A stretch of DNA of 64,000 nucleotides from Plectosphaerella cucumerina. Taxonomy: Eukaryota > Ascomycota > Sordariomycetes > Glomerellales > Plectosphaerellaceae. Numbering within the stretch: the stretch's first letter is position 1; each line of letters begins with the position of its first letter. This document shows positions 1-12,203 of the stretch, piece after piece. The stretch is from contig JAGPXD010000007.1 of NCBI GenBank assembly GCA_020746995.1, positions 1,550,001-1,614,000 on the forward strand, read 5' to 3'. Below the pieces are notes generated by a model. The model ran no database searches. It worked only from the letters and a program-made list of their open reading frames with translations, and was not told the DNA's origin. The translations under genes were made by a program, and so were the position numbers.

Positions 1-3000
1 ACCAGGCCAGTCCCAAGAGGTGAAAAGGGCGAGAGATGGCGCAGAGCCGTCGGCCCAACCAACCACCTCCCTTCGACCTTAGAGGCAAGATGCGAACACC
101 GCCAGCATGCACTGGCAAGACTGGTTCGTTCCATGTCCTGGTGGCTGCTTCCCAAGTCGGGGCCCCTGGCTTCTGGTCCGGTCCTTCCTGCAGGTCCAAA
201 GTGCGAAGGATGAGGCGAAGTGTGGGAGCAGGAAGGAGGCGCATCGTCAGTGGACCTTCAGGCGACGGAAGGTGACAGTGCAGGGAAGGAGCGACCCGCA
301 ATCCGCACTGACCTCTCGACCTGGGGGATTTCCCCTGCTTCTGACGGATTGATAGCGCCTGTTTGGCACATAAACAAAACTTGTCCGAACTCATGTTTCT
401 CTATTCAGCCCTCCCAAGTCAACGTCGAGCCGCCGGGGCCTCGACGATGGATACCTCGCCAGCAACGCTACTCGACACGGGGGGGCCCACGACCCAGGAG
501 GCAGTATACCTGCGCCTGCTGCGTTATTATTATACCCATGGCCGTACTATGCCCCCGAAAACCTTCGATGTCGAGGCCTCCCTCGCCCGCCGCCGCCGTC
601 GTCGCACACTAAGAGACAAGCCCAGGCGCGTGGGGTTGCACGGCTGAGTGGTGGGACGACGTCGTGTCGGACGGCGACATGCCTCGCCCTTCTCTCCCTT
701 TCCCTTCCAGCGCTTGTGCGACCCAACGGCCCTCAGCCCGCCCCCCTGCATCCCGAGGAGACGGACCCCCCGAGGACGGCGGCAACGAAAGGGAGGGAAG
801 CAGGGCGTCCGTCACTCCGGCTGGAAGCGAGGCTTGTAACGCAACGCATCAACGGCGCCGACAGAGAGAGACTTTGGCACTACTCGTTTGGCAAACCTCG
901 CCGCTCGCCGCACGACTCGAACTGGACGCGCGCTTCGCCGGGTCCCGCACCGCGTCTCCTGCAGTAGACCGACGCCTCAATGCCTCGTAGGGTAGCTACA
1001 GAAGCAACACCTAAGGCTAGAAGCTAGAGCCATGGCCCGCGCCCGAATGCCCGTGCTGCCATGCTGTCGGCCATCCAACCCGCTCTGCCCGTTCTCCGGC
1101 CCGGCCTGTTCTTCTGGTCCGTCCATCCACCTCAGTCTCCGCAAACAACCCGCCGGCTCGACACGCCCGAGGACGGTTTGTGCCACCCATGTCCCGGCAG
1201 TGGCTGCTCGCCCTTGGCTCGACCTGGCCTAGGAAGTCAAGTATCTGTGTGTGTGTCTGGGGGCGATGAGCCGTGCTACCCATCCTTTTCCCTCGCAGGA
1301 GCCCGTCCGGCTCCACGTCCGCACCGGCATGGCCTGGCCTCTGCTCTGCGGGATGGAGGGGAGGGGCTCGAGATCGGTGGCTCCACGTCGACGGCAACAA
1401 ACGAAGGTCTCACTCCGTTATCGTAGATGGGCCGTGGGCAGATGGACCATGGTCGATGACCGATGGGGTTCTCTGGTCTCTTGTCCCCGAATCCGGCCGG
1501 CCGTGCCTTTTCTGTGGCTGTTGGGCTAAGCTTGTGGTTCCTCCTCGACGTCGACCAAGAAAAGGTGGCCGACAAACGGTGGCCAGAGAGGTGACTTACA
1601 GCACTTGCCCCCCATGTCATGTTTCCTCCCGCTCGACGCAAGCATCCATCTCATCCCAGCCCTTCCTACCATACCGTACCGCCCTCTTCGTTCAAGCAGC
1701 TGTCCACGCCAAGAACCTGCCGAGTGGACTGCGGAAGGAAAACGAAACGACCCTTGTCCTGACTTCTGATTTTGACCCTCAGCTCCCGCGTGGAAGGAGC
1801 TGCATCTCCTGACTTTTCACGCGCGCACGCACGCGCATGCAAAGGCTACTGCGGCTTCCCGGAATATCCTTGCCAGCAACGTGAAAGGGGGCATGCGTTT
1901 GCCCGGCGCCAGTCGACTTGTACAAACGGCTCCGTTCGCACAGTTCCGATGAGGGGATAACAAGGCCGCGGCTGCATGCACCTGCCTTATTTTTTTTCTG
2001 TCTTCCTCAGCTTGTCGCCGACCCAAGTATCGACCTGACTGGAGCACTGACACCCACATCGACATCCATCGACACCAACAACACCAAACCCTCTGCTCCG
2101 CTCCGCATCACATCACATCACCTGCCTTGGCCCGCCCTCCCTACCTCACCTTTCTTTTCCACACTCGCCACTTTTTTTCTGCGCCCATCTGACGAAGATC
2201 GACCACTGTCTCTGATTCTCGGCCAACGCGGTCTCATTCCTCGCCCGCAGCCCACCTGCCTCGTGGCGCTTGCGGAAGACTGGCCTGGCTAAACTACATG
2301 ACATCCCGCTTCCGGCTGGAATCTTGTCACCCTCCCAACTGCCCTGCCTGGTCACCACCCTCGATCTTCCGGAACCAAAGAGCCCCCGGTCCTTTCCTGA
2401 CAGCAGCCTGGACCATTCCAGCGAGATCCCGTCTTGGCCATCGCAGCAGCTGGCATCATCTCGACTGAAACATCGCCATTCTAGTATGAGTCTCCCCGTC
2501 AATCCATGCGCCCTCCACGACGCTGCGCTGTCTCACTCTTCCCGTTCCCTCATCACTCGCTGGCTCCGTTCGCCGCGCCGCCCTCCCTCTCCCTCTCACT
2601 CTGCTCCGGCTCTGCCCTCAGCAACCTTGTCACCCCAGCTACTGACCGAAGATTGCGTACCCAGTTGACCAAAACGGTTTCTGTCCGTCCCACCAACGAA
2701 TTCCCGCCGATTCACCCTGCCGGCCCCGGACCTTCACACCTGGCCAACTGCCCACATTCCCCCCTTCCTCCCTTTCTACTCCCCCCTTCTTCCTCTTATT
2801 ATACAGTCTCATATGTCTCCTTCACCAAGATCCTACTTCCTGGCGGCATAGAACCACTCCTTGCACCGTGTGTCTGACTCGTCAACTCGACTCGTCCTAC
2901 CCTAGCATCAGGGCACGGCACACTCAGCATACGATATTCAGCAGACACCACCTCGACTTATACACACGCAGACCCTACCGGCACAGGAGATCACTCGATC

Positions 3001-3009
3001 GCCCTCGCA
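1..3009. other. Non-coding left flank; the last part is a pyrimidine-rich promoter/leader
   Basis: No frame here looks like protein: the open frames are short, overlap on several strands and are rich in Arg, Pro and Ser, as chance frames in GC-rich DNA are. A short GT run lies near 1241. From about 2000 to 3000 the + strand becomes rich in C and T, with many CTTCC, TCCCT and CACC blocks, as usual for promoters and 5' leaders of filamentous-fungal genes. That part most likely belongs to the gene starting at 3010. Confidence 0.55.
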
Positions 3010-6000
3010 ATGGCCGACTCGGCGGAACCTCGAGAGTATGTCGGGGCCATGGTGGCCTTCGAAGGCCCGACAGATCTCATATCAACACAGCTGCGCCTGC
3101 TGCCAACATCACCACAAATCTCCATCCTCCCTCCCGTCGAGACCTATCTCGACAACGAGGACGATGACGAGCTCTTCGACGCCGGACGTTTCATTCGGAG
3201 GATGCACGAAGCGCTCGTCTCGCGCAACAAGATCGCCCTCGGCTTTCTCAAGGAATCGACACCCCAGCACAAGAGACTCGTGTTCATGAACGGCGGCGCC
3301 CCTGGCGTCTCGACGGCTTGCATTCGAGCAATCGCAGAACACGAGACACATGGAGATATGGAGTTGGCACAAGAGACGTTCGAGGGACTTGTCAAAAACG
3401 GTCTGGCCGGACTGAGCGAGGACTCTCCCAACACGCAAGCCACGGCTTCTGCGCTCTCCCCAGACCTGCTTGAGCAGGACCCGAGTTTCCGAGCCATGCG
3501 CGCCGCCGACGCTCTCGACCGCCTGACGGCCAACCTCCAACCCAACACCGACGTCGACCTGGCCATGAGGCGGAGACCGCGTAGCATGAGCCTGCCCATG
3601 TACAGCTTCGACGATAGGTTTGGCGACGCTGCCCCGTTCTACGTGTTTGGTACCCAGTCGGGCGTCGCTGTGGACGACGAGGACAACGAGAGCCTCATGC
3701 CGTCTCAGACCATCGTCTCGCCAACCGCCGAAGCATTCCAGCACGACTTTACGTCTCGCCTAGCAGACCACCTGGCATCTTGCGGTGCCCTGGCCAACCC
3801 GCCGACGTCACCGAGCTGTGTCGGTGAGGCCTACGGCCCGCCCACGCCTCGCACCAACCTCGTCGTCGACATGCTCTCTCCCCGGATGGACACCATCCCA
3901 TACCACCTGAAAGCCTCGGAGCCGCTCGTGTTCGGCAGAGCGTCTGTCGTGCAAGTCATGGCGTCTGGGAACAGGCGATCACACAAGAGGACTAGGTCTC
4001 TGGATAGGGTGATTCCTTGCAGCACTCAGTACCGCGATACCGTTCTCCGGATGCAGTCCCGCCTGTCGACCGCCTCGACGGCCGGTGAGCAGGATCTGCC
4101 TACCGACAGGCGCCGCCACTCGTGCATGGACACGGCCTCGTCTCACACAGGAAGAAACTCCATCAGCCTGGAGAGAGCAAGCCTCGCCGAGCCAACAAGA
4201 ACACTCTACGTCCGCACCGAGCAACCGATCATCGCCCTGTCTCCGGCACCTCTCAAAAAGAGGCAGTCCTCCGTCTACGTCGACAGGGGCACCGATGCGG
4301 GAGGCGAGCAAGACGCTTTCATTCCTGTCATCCCCTTCAAGGAAGACTTGGTCATCAACTTCCAAGACGCGACGTGCGACCGCCTTCTCGATGCCATCAT
4401 CCAATCCTACAAGACGGGGACATACCCCCTGAGACCAGCATCCCCCGCTTCGGAACCCTCAGAGATGGACGATGCCTCGGCAACGACCGCAGAGACGGCG
4501 GCCGGCTCGCCAGTCATGGAGCCGGTGCCATCGAGCACCGCAGACCCCGACGACTACGACCCCTTCGCGTACGCCCCCAAGCCGGCCGGAGCCCTCCAGA
4601 TTCCCCCTTCCGCGCTGGTGACCCCCCTGCCTCCCACGCCGGCCCTGACGCCGACGCTGTCGCAGTCCAACTTTGCATCCGAGGATAAATTCCACGTGTG
4701 CAATGTTGTCGACTGCAAGACGGCAGTGGCCATGCAGAACGACCTCCGCTACATCCTCAACATCTACTTCCCATCCGAGGACGCCGGCTACCACCACTTC
4801 CACTTCTCCCTGCTGCCCGATATGGGCGGCATGTGGAAGCCCATCTTCCGCGAGACTGACGATGACACGAGTGAGAGCGGCACTAGGCGGATAGACCAGA
4901 TCTTGGCTGTGGGTGCCGAGCGTGGTGTCCAGCGGGCGTACGTTTCGAGCATCACGGCGCAGCTGGAGCGGTTGGGATCCAAGATGGGCGAGGTCAGCCG
5001 ATCGGGACGTCTAGACTTTAGGTGAGTCGTCACGGTTCTGAAATACTACGAGTGAGAACTAACAGCAGATAGGTACCTGGTCGCCAACGCCATGCAGACG
5101 TTCACTGCCCAGCCGCTGTCGAACCAGACGCGCGACAACCCCTTCACCAATACGTATCTCCTGGCGACGCTCATCATCCCCCATCTCGAGACCTACTTCG
5201 TCACCAACAACGAAGTCCGCTTCCTCATCCTCGACTACCCTCCAGACCACCTCCCCACCATCCTCGCCCTCCAGCGCCTCGTGGGCGTCGACCTCATGAA
5301 GGTCGCCCAAGTCGTCGACGCCGACGGCAAGGAGCCCCTCCCCTTCACCCACATCCGCGGTCCATCCATCACCCGCACCCCCGGCGATGACACCGCCAAG
5401 CCAGGCCACAAGTCCAAGACCTCCTCTCCATCGCCCTCCCACCGCTCCCAGCAGGACAGCGTCTCCATCACAAAGGCAAACTTCCTCCTCACCTCGACCG
5501 CCTCCGAGGCCGAAATCGCCAAATTCATCGCCACCATCCGCAAGCTCCTCGTCGACGTCTCACCCTACTACACCTCCGACGACAACGGCATCCCCAAGCG
5601 CCGCCCCTCGCGCCGCAACCCCACCCCCCTGAGCGGCACATTCTCCGCCTTCCCCCGCGCAAGCATGATGATGCCCCAGTCCCCTCCCCTCTCGCCCTCT
5701 CACCACACCACCACCGGCGGCACATTCACCTCCCGCTCCCCTCCCCCCCGGCCCTCCTCGCCCGCCTCCTCCGTTCAGACCCCGCCCTCCCTCTCCGACA
5801 CGGTCAAGACGAGCCGCTCCGGACGGAGCCGCCGCGGCCGCTCCTCCCGCAAGAGCGACACCTCCCTCAGCGGCGGCGGCGGCGTCAGCGCAGACGACGC
5901 GAATACCACGGCGCTGTACATCGCCAATGACGATGATAGCGACTTTGACCTTGAAGAGCGCAGGCTGATGCCAATCTTTGACGAGAAGCCCCGCCCGCGC

Positions 6001-6045
6001 AAGGGGAATAGCCACAAGGCGCTCAAGTTCCTTGGCCTTGCTTGA
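3010..6045 (+). CDS. Conserved fungal protein of unknown function, 994 aa
   Basis: Two coding exons, 3010-5021 and 5073-6045. The 51-base intron has donor GTGAGT, a CTAAC branch site and acceptor TAG, and the phase is kept so the join reads LDFR-YLVANAM. No enzyme motif, membrane segment or signal peptide is visible. The first 170 residues are ordered-looking and include an acidic run (DNEDDDELFDAG). The middle is Ser/Thr/Pro-rich. A second ordered block of about 110 residues spans the intron (PLSNQTRDNPFTNTYLL, then a hydrophobic region ending near LMKVAQVVD). The tail is a long Ser/Pro/Arg-rich low-complexity region ending in an acidic patch and KALKFLGLA. Proteins of this layout are often labelled gastric mucin-like in fungal genomes, a name based only on Ser/Thr/Pro content. 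The start is the first ATG of the long frame. The gene is well supported; its function is unknown. Confidence 0.85.
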
Positions 6046-9000
6046 TGGCTCTCCGTTCCATTCCAACTTCGCTTTCTGGGCTGGACTTTTTTCCTGGGCG
6101 ACACACGCGCGCGCGCTTCCTTTTTCGGTGCTGGAGAGTGGACGACTTCCCCTGATCGAACACACGCGTTTCTTCATCCCAGGGGGGGAAAGGGAATCTT
6201 GGAATTTTCGCACGAGGCGTTCCGGTTCAGATTACTTACGCACTACCTACAAAGTACGCTCTTCTGCTTTTCCTTTTGAAATTGCCGGACTTTTTTTCTG
6301 AGAGAGACGTACAACATCCCCTGGACGAGCCATGACGACCGCGCTGTGTTAAGATTTCTACTTGCATGTCGATGCTCCTTGCAAGCTGTATTTCACCCCA
6401 TGGCCCGGTCGAGTAACGTATGGACGGACATGTCTGCGGCCTGTATAAAGTATTGTCTAGACTATTGTAATTCGAGACGACAGTAACATGCTGCCCTTAG
6501 CCTACTACGAGAGCGACGAGATGCAGTGAAGGCGCCGGGAGCTACCCGGTTCCCGAGCCAGCGACGTGGCGTCTGACGTTCGACCGGCTTCATCCAGTCT
6601 TTCCCATCGAGCGACCGCCGCTTCGTCACGGGGCCCGTCCATCAGACGCAAATACTTCGGTGACCGGAAAAGCTCCGGTCCTGGTACCTCCTCCGGAATG
6701 TCACCGCGCAGAAGTCTCGCCTCGGGACCGGGTCTGCAAACATTCGTGTCTCAGACTCATCGACGCAATGTCTGGCCACCTCGGCTTGCTAGCGGAGGAA
6801 CGAGCGCGTGTCGTCCGGGCAGGCACGTCTCGTGCGCGTCGGGAAGGCTCTGCAGGTTTTCCGTGGAATGTTCGAGGGCCACCATGCAGGGGCACTCCGG
6901 GCGGGCGATCCGAGTCTGAGATGTCAACGAGTCGGCGATGCTGGCGAGTGGTGGTTGTGTTGCCGGAAGGTTCATGCACGGCATTTGAGCCTGAATTTGT
7001 AGCGCGTGACCCCTGCATATCCCGAGGGCAGCGGCCCATGTGCGCGTCTCGGACCGTACCTGGTCTGACCGGCCCAGCAGAGGAATCTCGCGGGTGATCT
7101 ACAGACACTCGGGGCAGGCGCGGGCGCTGGCCAGCCTGGGGAGTCCTGTCGTTGCGTTCGTGCGTCGCGCCTGTCCGGGGCCTGTGGCCGCGACCGGGGC
7201 GCCATGTGCATCGCGCGTCGCGTATCGCGGTGCCGGCAGGCTAGCCAGAAGATCTTAAGGTTCATCTGTCACCATTCCTGATGCGCGCAGCAGAAGATGA
7301 GATGAATCATGGAACACGTTCATTCGAGAAGGGCCGGGGCCGCCGAGTGCGCCGGGAGACGGGAGACGGGAACGGGCGGGATATGACAGGAGGCCATGTT
7401 TTGCGCGGCGTTTCCAGTCGTGTCAGATCGACGTTTCCAGGAAATGTCCCGGGGCCGTGCTGACAGGACGGACGGGGACCTGATATTGGTTGTTTTGCTG
7501 CCCAAAACCGCATCCAGAGAGCCGCGAGGTCAACCCAATTTTCATCAGAGCGAGGTTGACGAGGTGCACGGGATATGAGAATTGCACAGGGGGCGTGGTT
7601 GCGGCTGGAGTGCGGAATGACCTCGAGGTTGCATTGGCGCCGACAAGGCATTGTGTCGTCAGGGGTACGGGATGCGAACTTGCCCTGGACAGTGGTTGAT
7701 TCTGCCCTGCCAGTGGGTTGACGCACATGAAGACCAGGTTCCCTCCCTCGCCGTGCGGCGTGCGCAGACGGACTCGACAGCTTTTCGACAGAAGACAGGC
7801 TTTCGGGGGATTCCCCGAGATGTGATAGCGAAATTGCCAAGTCGCCGGGGAGTCCCTTGTCGAGCTGAAAAGGAAGAGCTCCCCGCCCCTCTTTGGAGAG
7901 GCAAGCGAGACGACCAGCTGAGTTGTTGGCTGTTGTTGCCCAGGAGGCTGTCCGTCAGCAGCGACGGCATGACGCCATGCCGTCGGTGGGAGGCTGTCAA
8001 GGGAGATGGTCGAACGACCAAGGAGGGCGGCGCCCCCGGATCGGGTTTGCCACGAGGCCTGATGGGCCATGGCGCATCGCTGCAAGCCTGCTACAACGGC
8101 GCGTCCGCTAGGGTGCCGGGCCCCGTATCGTGCAGTTGCGAGTCGAGGCTCGGCGGTGATTTGACGGAGACTCGGGGTCGCATCTCAAGTTGCACGACTG
8201 CGATAGGAGACGGGAACCAATGGGGTGACGGGGGCATGCCTCTCCTTTTCCCTTGCATAAGGGCCAGCTGAGGCGGGAGATGCGGTCGTCAATGCGTCTG
8301 GGAGGTTGATGCAAGCTTCGGGATGCATGGCCGTCGGACAAGAGAACGAAGAGGACGATGCGCGCTTGCTATTCGACTGACACGGGCGGGCCGTGGCGTT
8401 GTTTGGCAGAAACCGTCGAGGATGTTCTCTCGCGAACCAGTGCTCGTAGCGCGAGCTTGGTCGGTGGCCGTGCTGGAAGGGGACCTGGAGTACCGGTATC
8501 GAAACGAAACCGCCATGACGGATAGACCGGGTCGGCCGTCCGCCCGCCCGCCCGTGCCATCCAGGAGCTGCTCGTTCGTATCGGGGTTTGAAGGATCGTG
8601 GTCGACTGGCCAGCGGCCGCGCAGCGCGTGCAAAAAACTTGATCTGAGAGCTGCAGAGGTGAGACAATCCGGGCTCGCCATCAGGGGCGCTTGATACCTA
8701 TGGGGGGTGGTGCAGTGGTGGTGCCCGGTGGAGGCCCGCAAGCCCCGGTGGAAAAGAGCGTGGTGCAGTGGGCTTCCCGTGATTTTGAGCCGCCCCCAAG
8801 GCCAAGTCCGAAGCCAAGAGACCAGCGACCCGTAACCCGTGACTCGACACAGAAAAGAAAGGCAGGCATGGAGGACGAGATCATCATGGTAGGCAGGACC
8901 AAGTCCCGCATATCCGATTCGCTCCTGCCTCCTCACCTGGATATTGCTTGACTCCACGGCGTTGCCTTCTTTCCTCCGGGGGCTGTTATGAGCTATTGGG

Positions 9001-11938
9001 GAAGGAACCACCAGCCGACGCTGCGATATGGAGTCGCAGAGGGGAAGGTGCGACCATGTGACCGGGTTCTTACTAGCGGCCAGGCCAAACCAGGAGTCAG
9101 GAGGCAGGAGGGGTCTTTCCTCATCGTCGCAGCATTTCACCTTCCGTCACTCATATCGTGCCGTTGTCGGTCAAAGTCAGGGTCAAGTAAAAGGCGTTTG
9201 AGGTGGGACTAGGTGATAATAAGGTTGTCGCTAGAGGATGACGGCTCGGCGGAGTGGCCAGATCCTGCCCGCCCTCAGGCCATTCGAGACGTGAGCACTG
9301 CAGTGCGATTGATACAAGCGTTGTGTGTGGTGATGTCCCCGGTGCACGGGCCACCCGCATCTTGAGGAATCCCTGGAAAGGGTCGGAGATCTGCCCGCCC
9401 GGGCCACGTCGCAACCCTTTTGCTGCAACATCAGTTCTGTGCAGCGCTCAAATCTTCTGCACTTTCACTTCCTCTCAGACCTAGGCCGGGCGCACTTTTT
9501 CGGGAAAGAATTTTGGCCGTCGGGGGCGGTGGCATCTCTGACAGCTACTTGGCCGAACCCGTCAGACATCCGAGCACCCGACGCCACTGACCTGGAAGCA
9601 TCACGGCCCGGGGGATGGGACCGAATGGACGGCCTCGGCAGCTCCAGCTCCAGCTGCAGCGCGGGGGGGCGTGCCGTGTCGCATCAGCACCGACCGCGCG
9701 CGCCCACGACCTGACGACCTTCCAGACTGAGAAGCCTCTGCGTGTCCCAAGACCTTGCTCTGCCTGTCCTCGGCGTCGATATTGATGGCCTTTCCCCTCA
9801 TCTTGCATGGATTCTTACCCCGGCGGTCTGGTCTGCAACTTGGCCAGCCCCCCTCTTCTCCGTTTCCCCTCCCTTCCCAGTCCGTTCATGGCGATAGCGT
9901 CGACGCCGTCGGATATGTCCAAGTGGTGGGCGAGCTAGAGGGCCGTGGAAGCCTCCTCCCGGGCCCTGCCATTCCTCGGGGCTCGGTCTTCTGGGGCGTC
10001 TGGAACACTCGATTCGACTCGACTTGCTCGACTCGACAAGACAAGACACGGCGGGGGCCACCTTGCACCTGCTCTGCCTGATTCGCACCTGGTGCGCTCT
10101 CAGATCTCCTCTGAATCGCGGCAGGGGACTTGGCCCAGCGTGTTCCTTGTCCCTGTCGGTCCAAGCTCCCTCATCCTTGTCGAGACCTCGCAAACCCCCC
10201 GGCGCTGTCCAATGCTACCCTGCGGAGCCGAAGAGCAGGCACATGTCGGCGACCATGAGCTGTGGACTGGTCTGGATGTGGACGAGGTTGATGATCCGCG
10301 TTCAGCTGGGAGCAAGGAAGCCGGGTGAACTGGGCGAATCCCAGATGGCCGTGACGTCTAAACCTTCGGGAGTTTGCCGTGCCGACAGAGGCGTTCAGCG
10401 GGGGGCGAATTCAGCGGGAGCATGGAAGAGCAGCAGCGGCAGCGGCAGCAGCAGCAGCACTGTACAGACATGAACTCGGACAAATGCTGGGGCGGTATGA
10501 GTACGGGTCATGTACCCCGTCGTCGCTGGGAACAATCTGGCAGGCAGGAGGCAGACGGGAGAAGACGAATCATCTCGGCCCTCGCACAGGGGTCCAAGCG
10601 CATTCTGACAACTCCGCGACACGACCAAGACGACCTCAGCAAGCTCCAGGTTCTGCGCTTGTGCCGAGACGAGTCGCTGTCGCTGTGCTGATCGCATCCC
10701 CTCGGGCCTCAAACCAGTGCCAACGGGGAGTGGATGTTTGGCTTGAGGTGGCTTCTGGGCGCGCCACACATCCTTCGGCCTCGAACCCCCAAACTTCCCC
10801 CTTCTTTTTCGGTCCCCTCTTCTCCCTCTGCACACGGCCTCATTGGCGGGCTCCTCCAAGCTTCAAGTTCCCCCCATCCACATCCACATCTGAGGTGCTT
10901 CATGTTCACCCACCTTCCATCTTGACACCTCTGATCCATCGGCAAGCTTTGCTTCAGCACGGCACGGAGATCTTCCTTTCCTTCTGCTTCTCCTTCACAC
11001 ACCCGATCCGCCTCCACCACCGTCATCTACACCCGTGGATACCACTGCCACATCTCAAATCGGAGACACACCCACCCCCTTTGCCCCTCCAATCGACCAC
11101 TCCACAACCATTCTTGGTTCTGATCTGACCCGGAGAAAGAGGGGACCGACCGACCTGTGACCCGGTCGCAGGGCATAGCTGCTACCCAGGACCCAGTCTA
11201 CACCTCAGTAGCGACAAAGCTAGCTCGCTTCGACCTCTCTTCTACCGTTCTACGCCGAACTAGACTTGGCGACCGTTTCCCGTCGCCTCCTCCTCCTCTT
11301 GCTTGCTGCCACTGCTGCTGCTGCTTGCTCCTCTTCGTCCCGTCCTCTCCAGTCCTGTGCTTCGAACGACCTGGACCGGACTCAGACCTGGACCCTCCCA
11401 TCGTCGTCATCTTCGTCCACACCCCTCACATCTTCTTGGCTCGCAAACAGCTCCTCCTTCTCCTCATCCATCCTCATCCTTTTCCCCTTCGCAACCCTCA
11501 CCCATCCCGTGAGCCTCACTTCACCAGCCAGCCAGTGCCACAACGCTCCGACCGACCGACCGACCGACCGACGCCAAATCAGACCCCAGTCTCTCTCCAC
11601 TACGACCCGATAGAACACACCCCGGCCGGCCCCCAGCGTCCGTCCTCAACCCTCTGCCACCCCGGCTGGCCACAGATTACGCGCATGCTCGTCAGACCAG
11701 TCAGCTTGCACCGAACTCGACGGCCCTCTGCACAGAGCACGAGCCAGACCACACCAGACAGACCCTCTCTCGCCCTCATCGGCCCAACTCCACAGCCCAT
11801 CCCGCGCTGTTAGGCTAGCGTCCTACCCAGAGCGACTTGCGGCACCGGCACTTGAACTTGGATGCTCGCCCACCGAACATCCTTTCCCCGTTGTCGCGCA
11901 TCCCCAGCTTCTTCCCACGTCGCCCTCGCTCAGCAGAC
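6046..11938. other. Gene-free region of about 6 kb
   Basis: The first 450 bases are probably the 3' UTR and terminator of the preceding gene, with an alternating CG run near 6108. From about 6500 to 10400 both strands carry only overlapping, low-quality open frames (the longest is 283 codons on the minus strand) with no domain, conserved motif or convincing splice-joined model. From about 10400 to 11940 the + strand is strongly CT-rich, as expected of the promoter and leader of the downstream SFL1-type gene. Simple repeats occur in it: CAG/CGG triplets near 10425-10460 and a CCGA tetramer run near 11548-11573. I see no RNA gene or transposon ends. Confidence 0.5.
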
Positions 11939-12203
11939 ATGAGGTGAGTCCCGTCTGCCGACACCACCACCCAAACCACCGCCCGCTCGTCTCGCCTGTC
12001 CCTGCACGACCTGTCGTCGCCTATCTCGCGTCAGTCTTCGCCGACTCTCGCTCCGGCTTCCACTGAAGTGGTCGCTCGTCTCCGCGCCCGCCCGCTCGCC
12101 CGCCCGACGACACTCGACGACAACTTCATCCTCTCCGCCTACCAGTCGCTGACATGCTTCTCCCCTGATAGCGCCGATGGCTACCGCGATTGAGACTCCC
12201 CAG
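11939..12203 (+). promoter_or_regulatory. SFL1 leader: upstream ATG, 5'-UTR intron and overlapping short uORF
   Basis: An ATG at 11939 is followed at once by a strong donor (ATGAG then GTGAGT, intron from 11944). A GCTGAC branch site near 12150 and a TAG acceptor ending at 12171 complete a well-formed intron of 228 bases just before the coding start at 12177. After splicing, the upstream ATG reads eight codons and stops at a TGA inside the main coding region, in another frame. It therefore overlaps the SFL1 start and should reduce its translation if the leader is transcribed. Splice signals are seen in the sequence; the regulatory effect is inferred. Confidence 0.5.

Noticed and set aside
8289..9140. 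283-codon minus-strand frame in the gene-free region
   Set aside because: Irregular composition, overlaps several frames of similar length on both strands, no motif and no splice partners.
10379..11128. 249-codon plus-strand frame starting in CAG/CGG triplets
   Set aside because: Passes from a triplet repeat into CT-rich leader sequence; the translation is Pro/Ser/His-rich with no domain.
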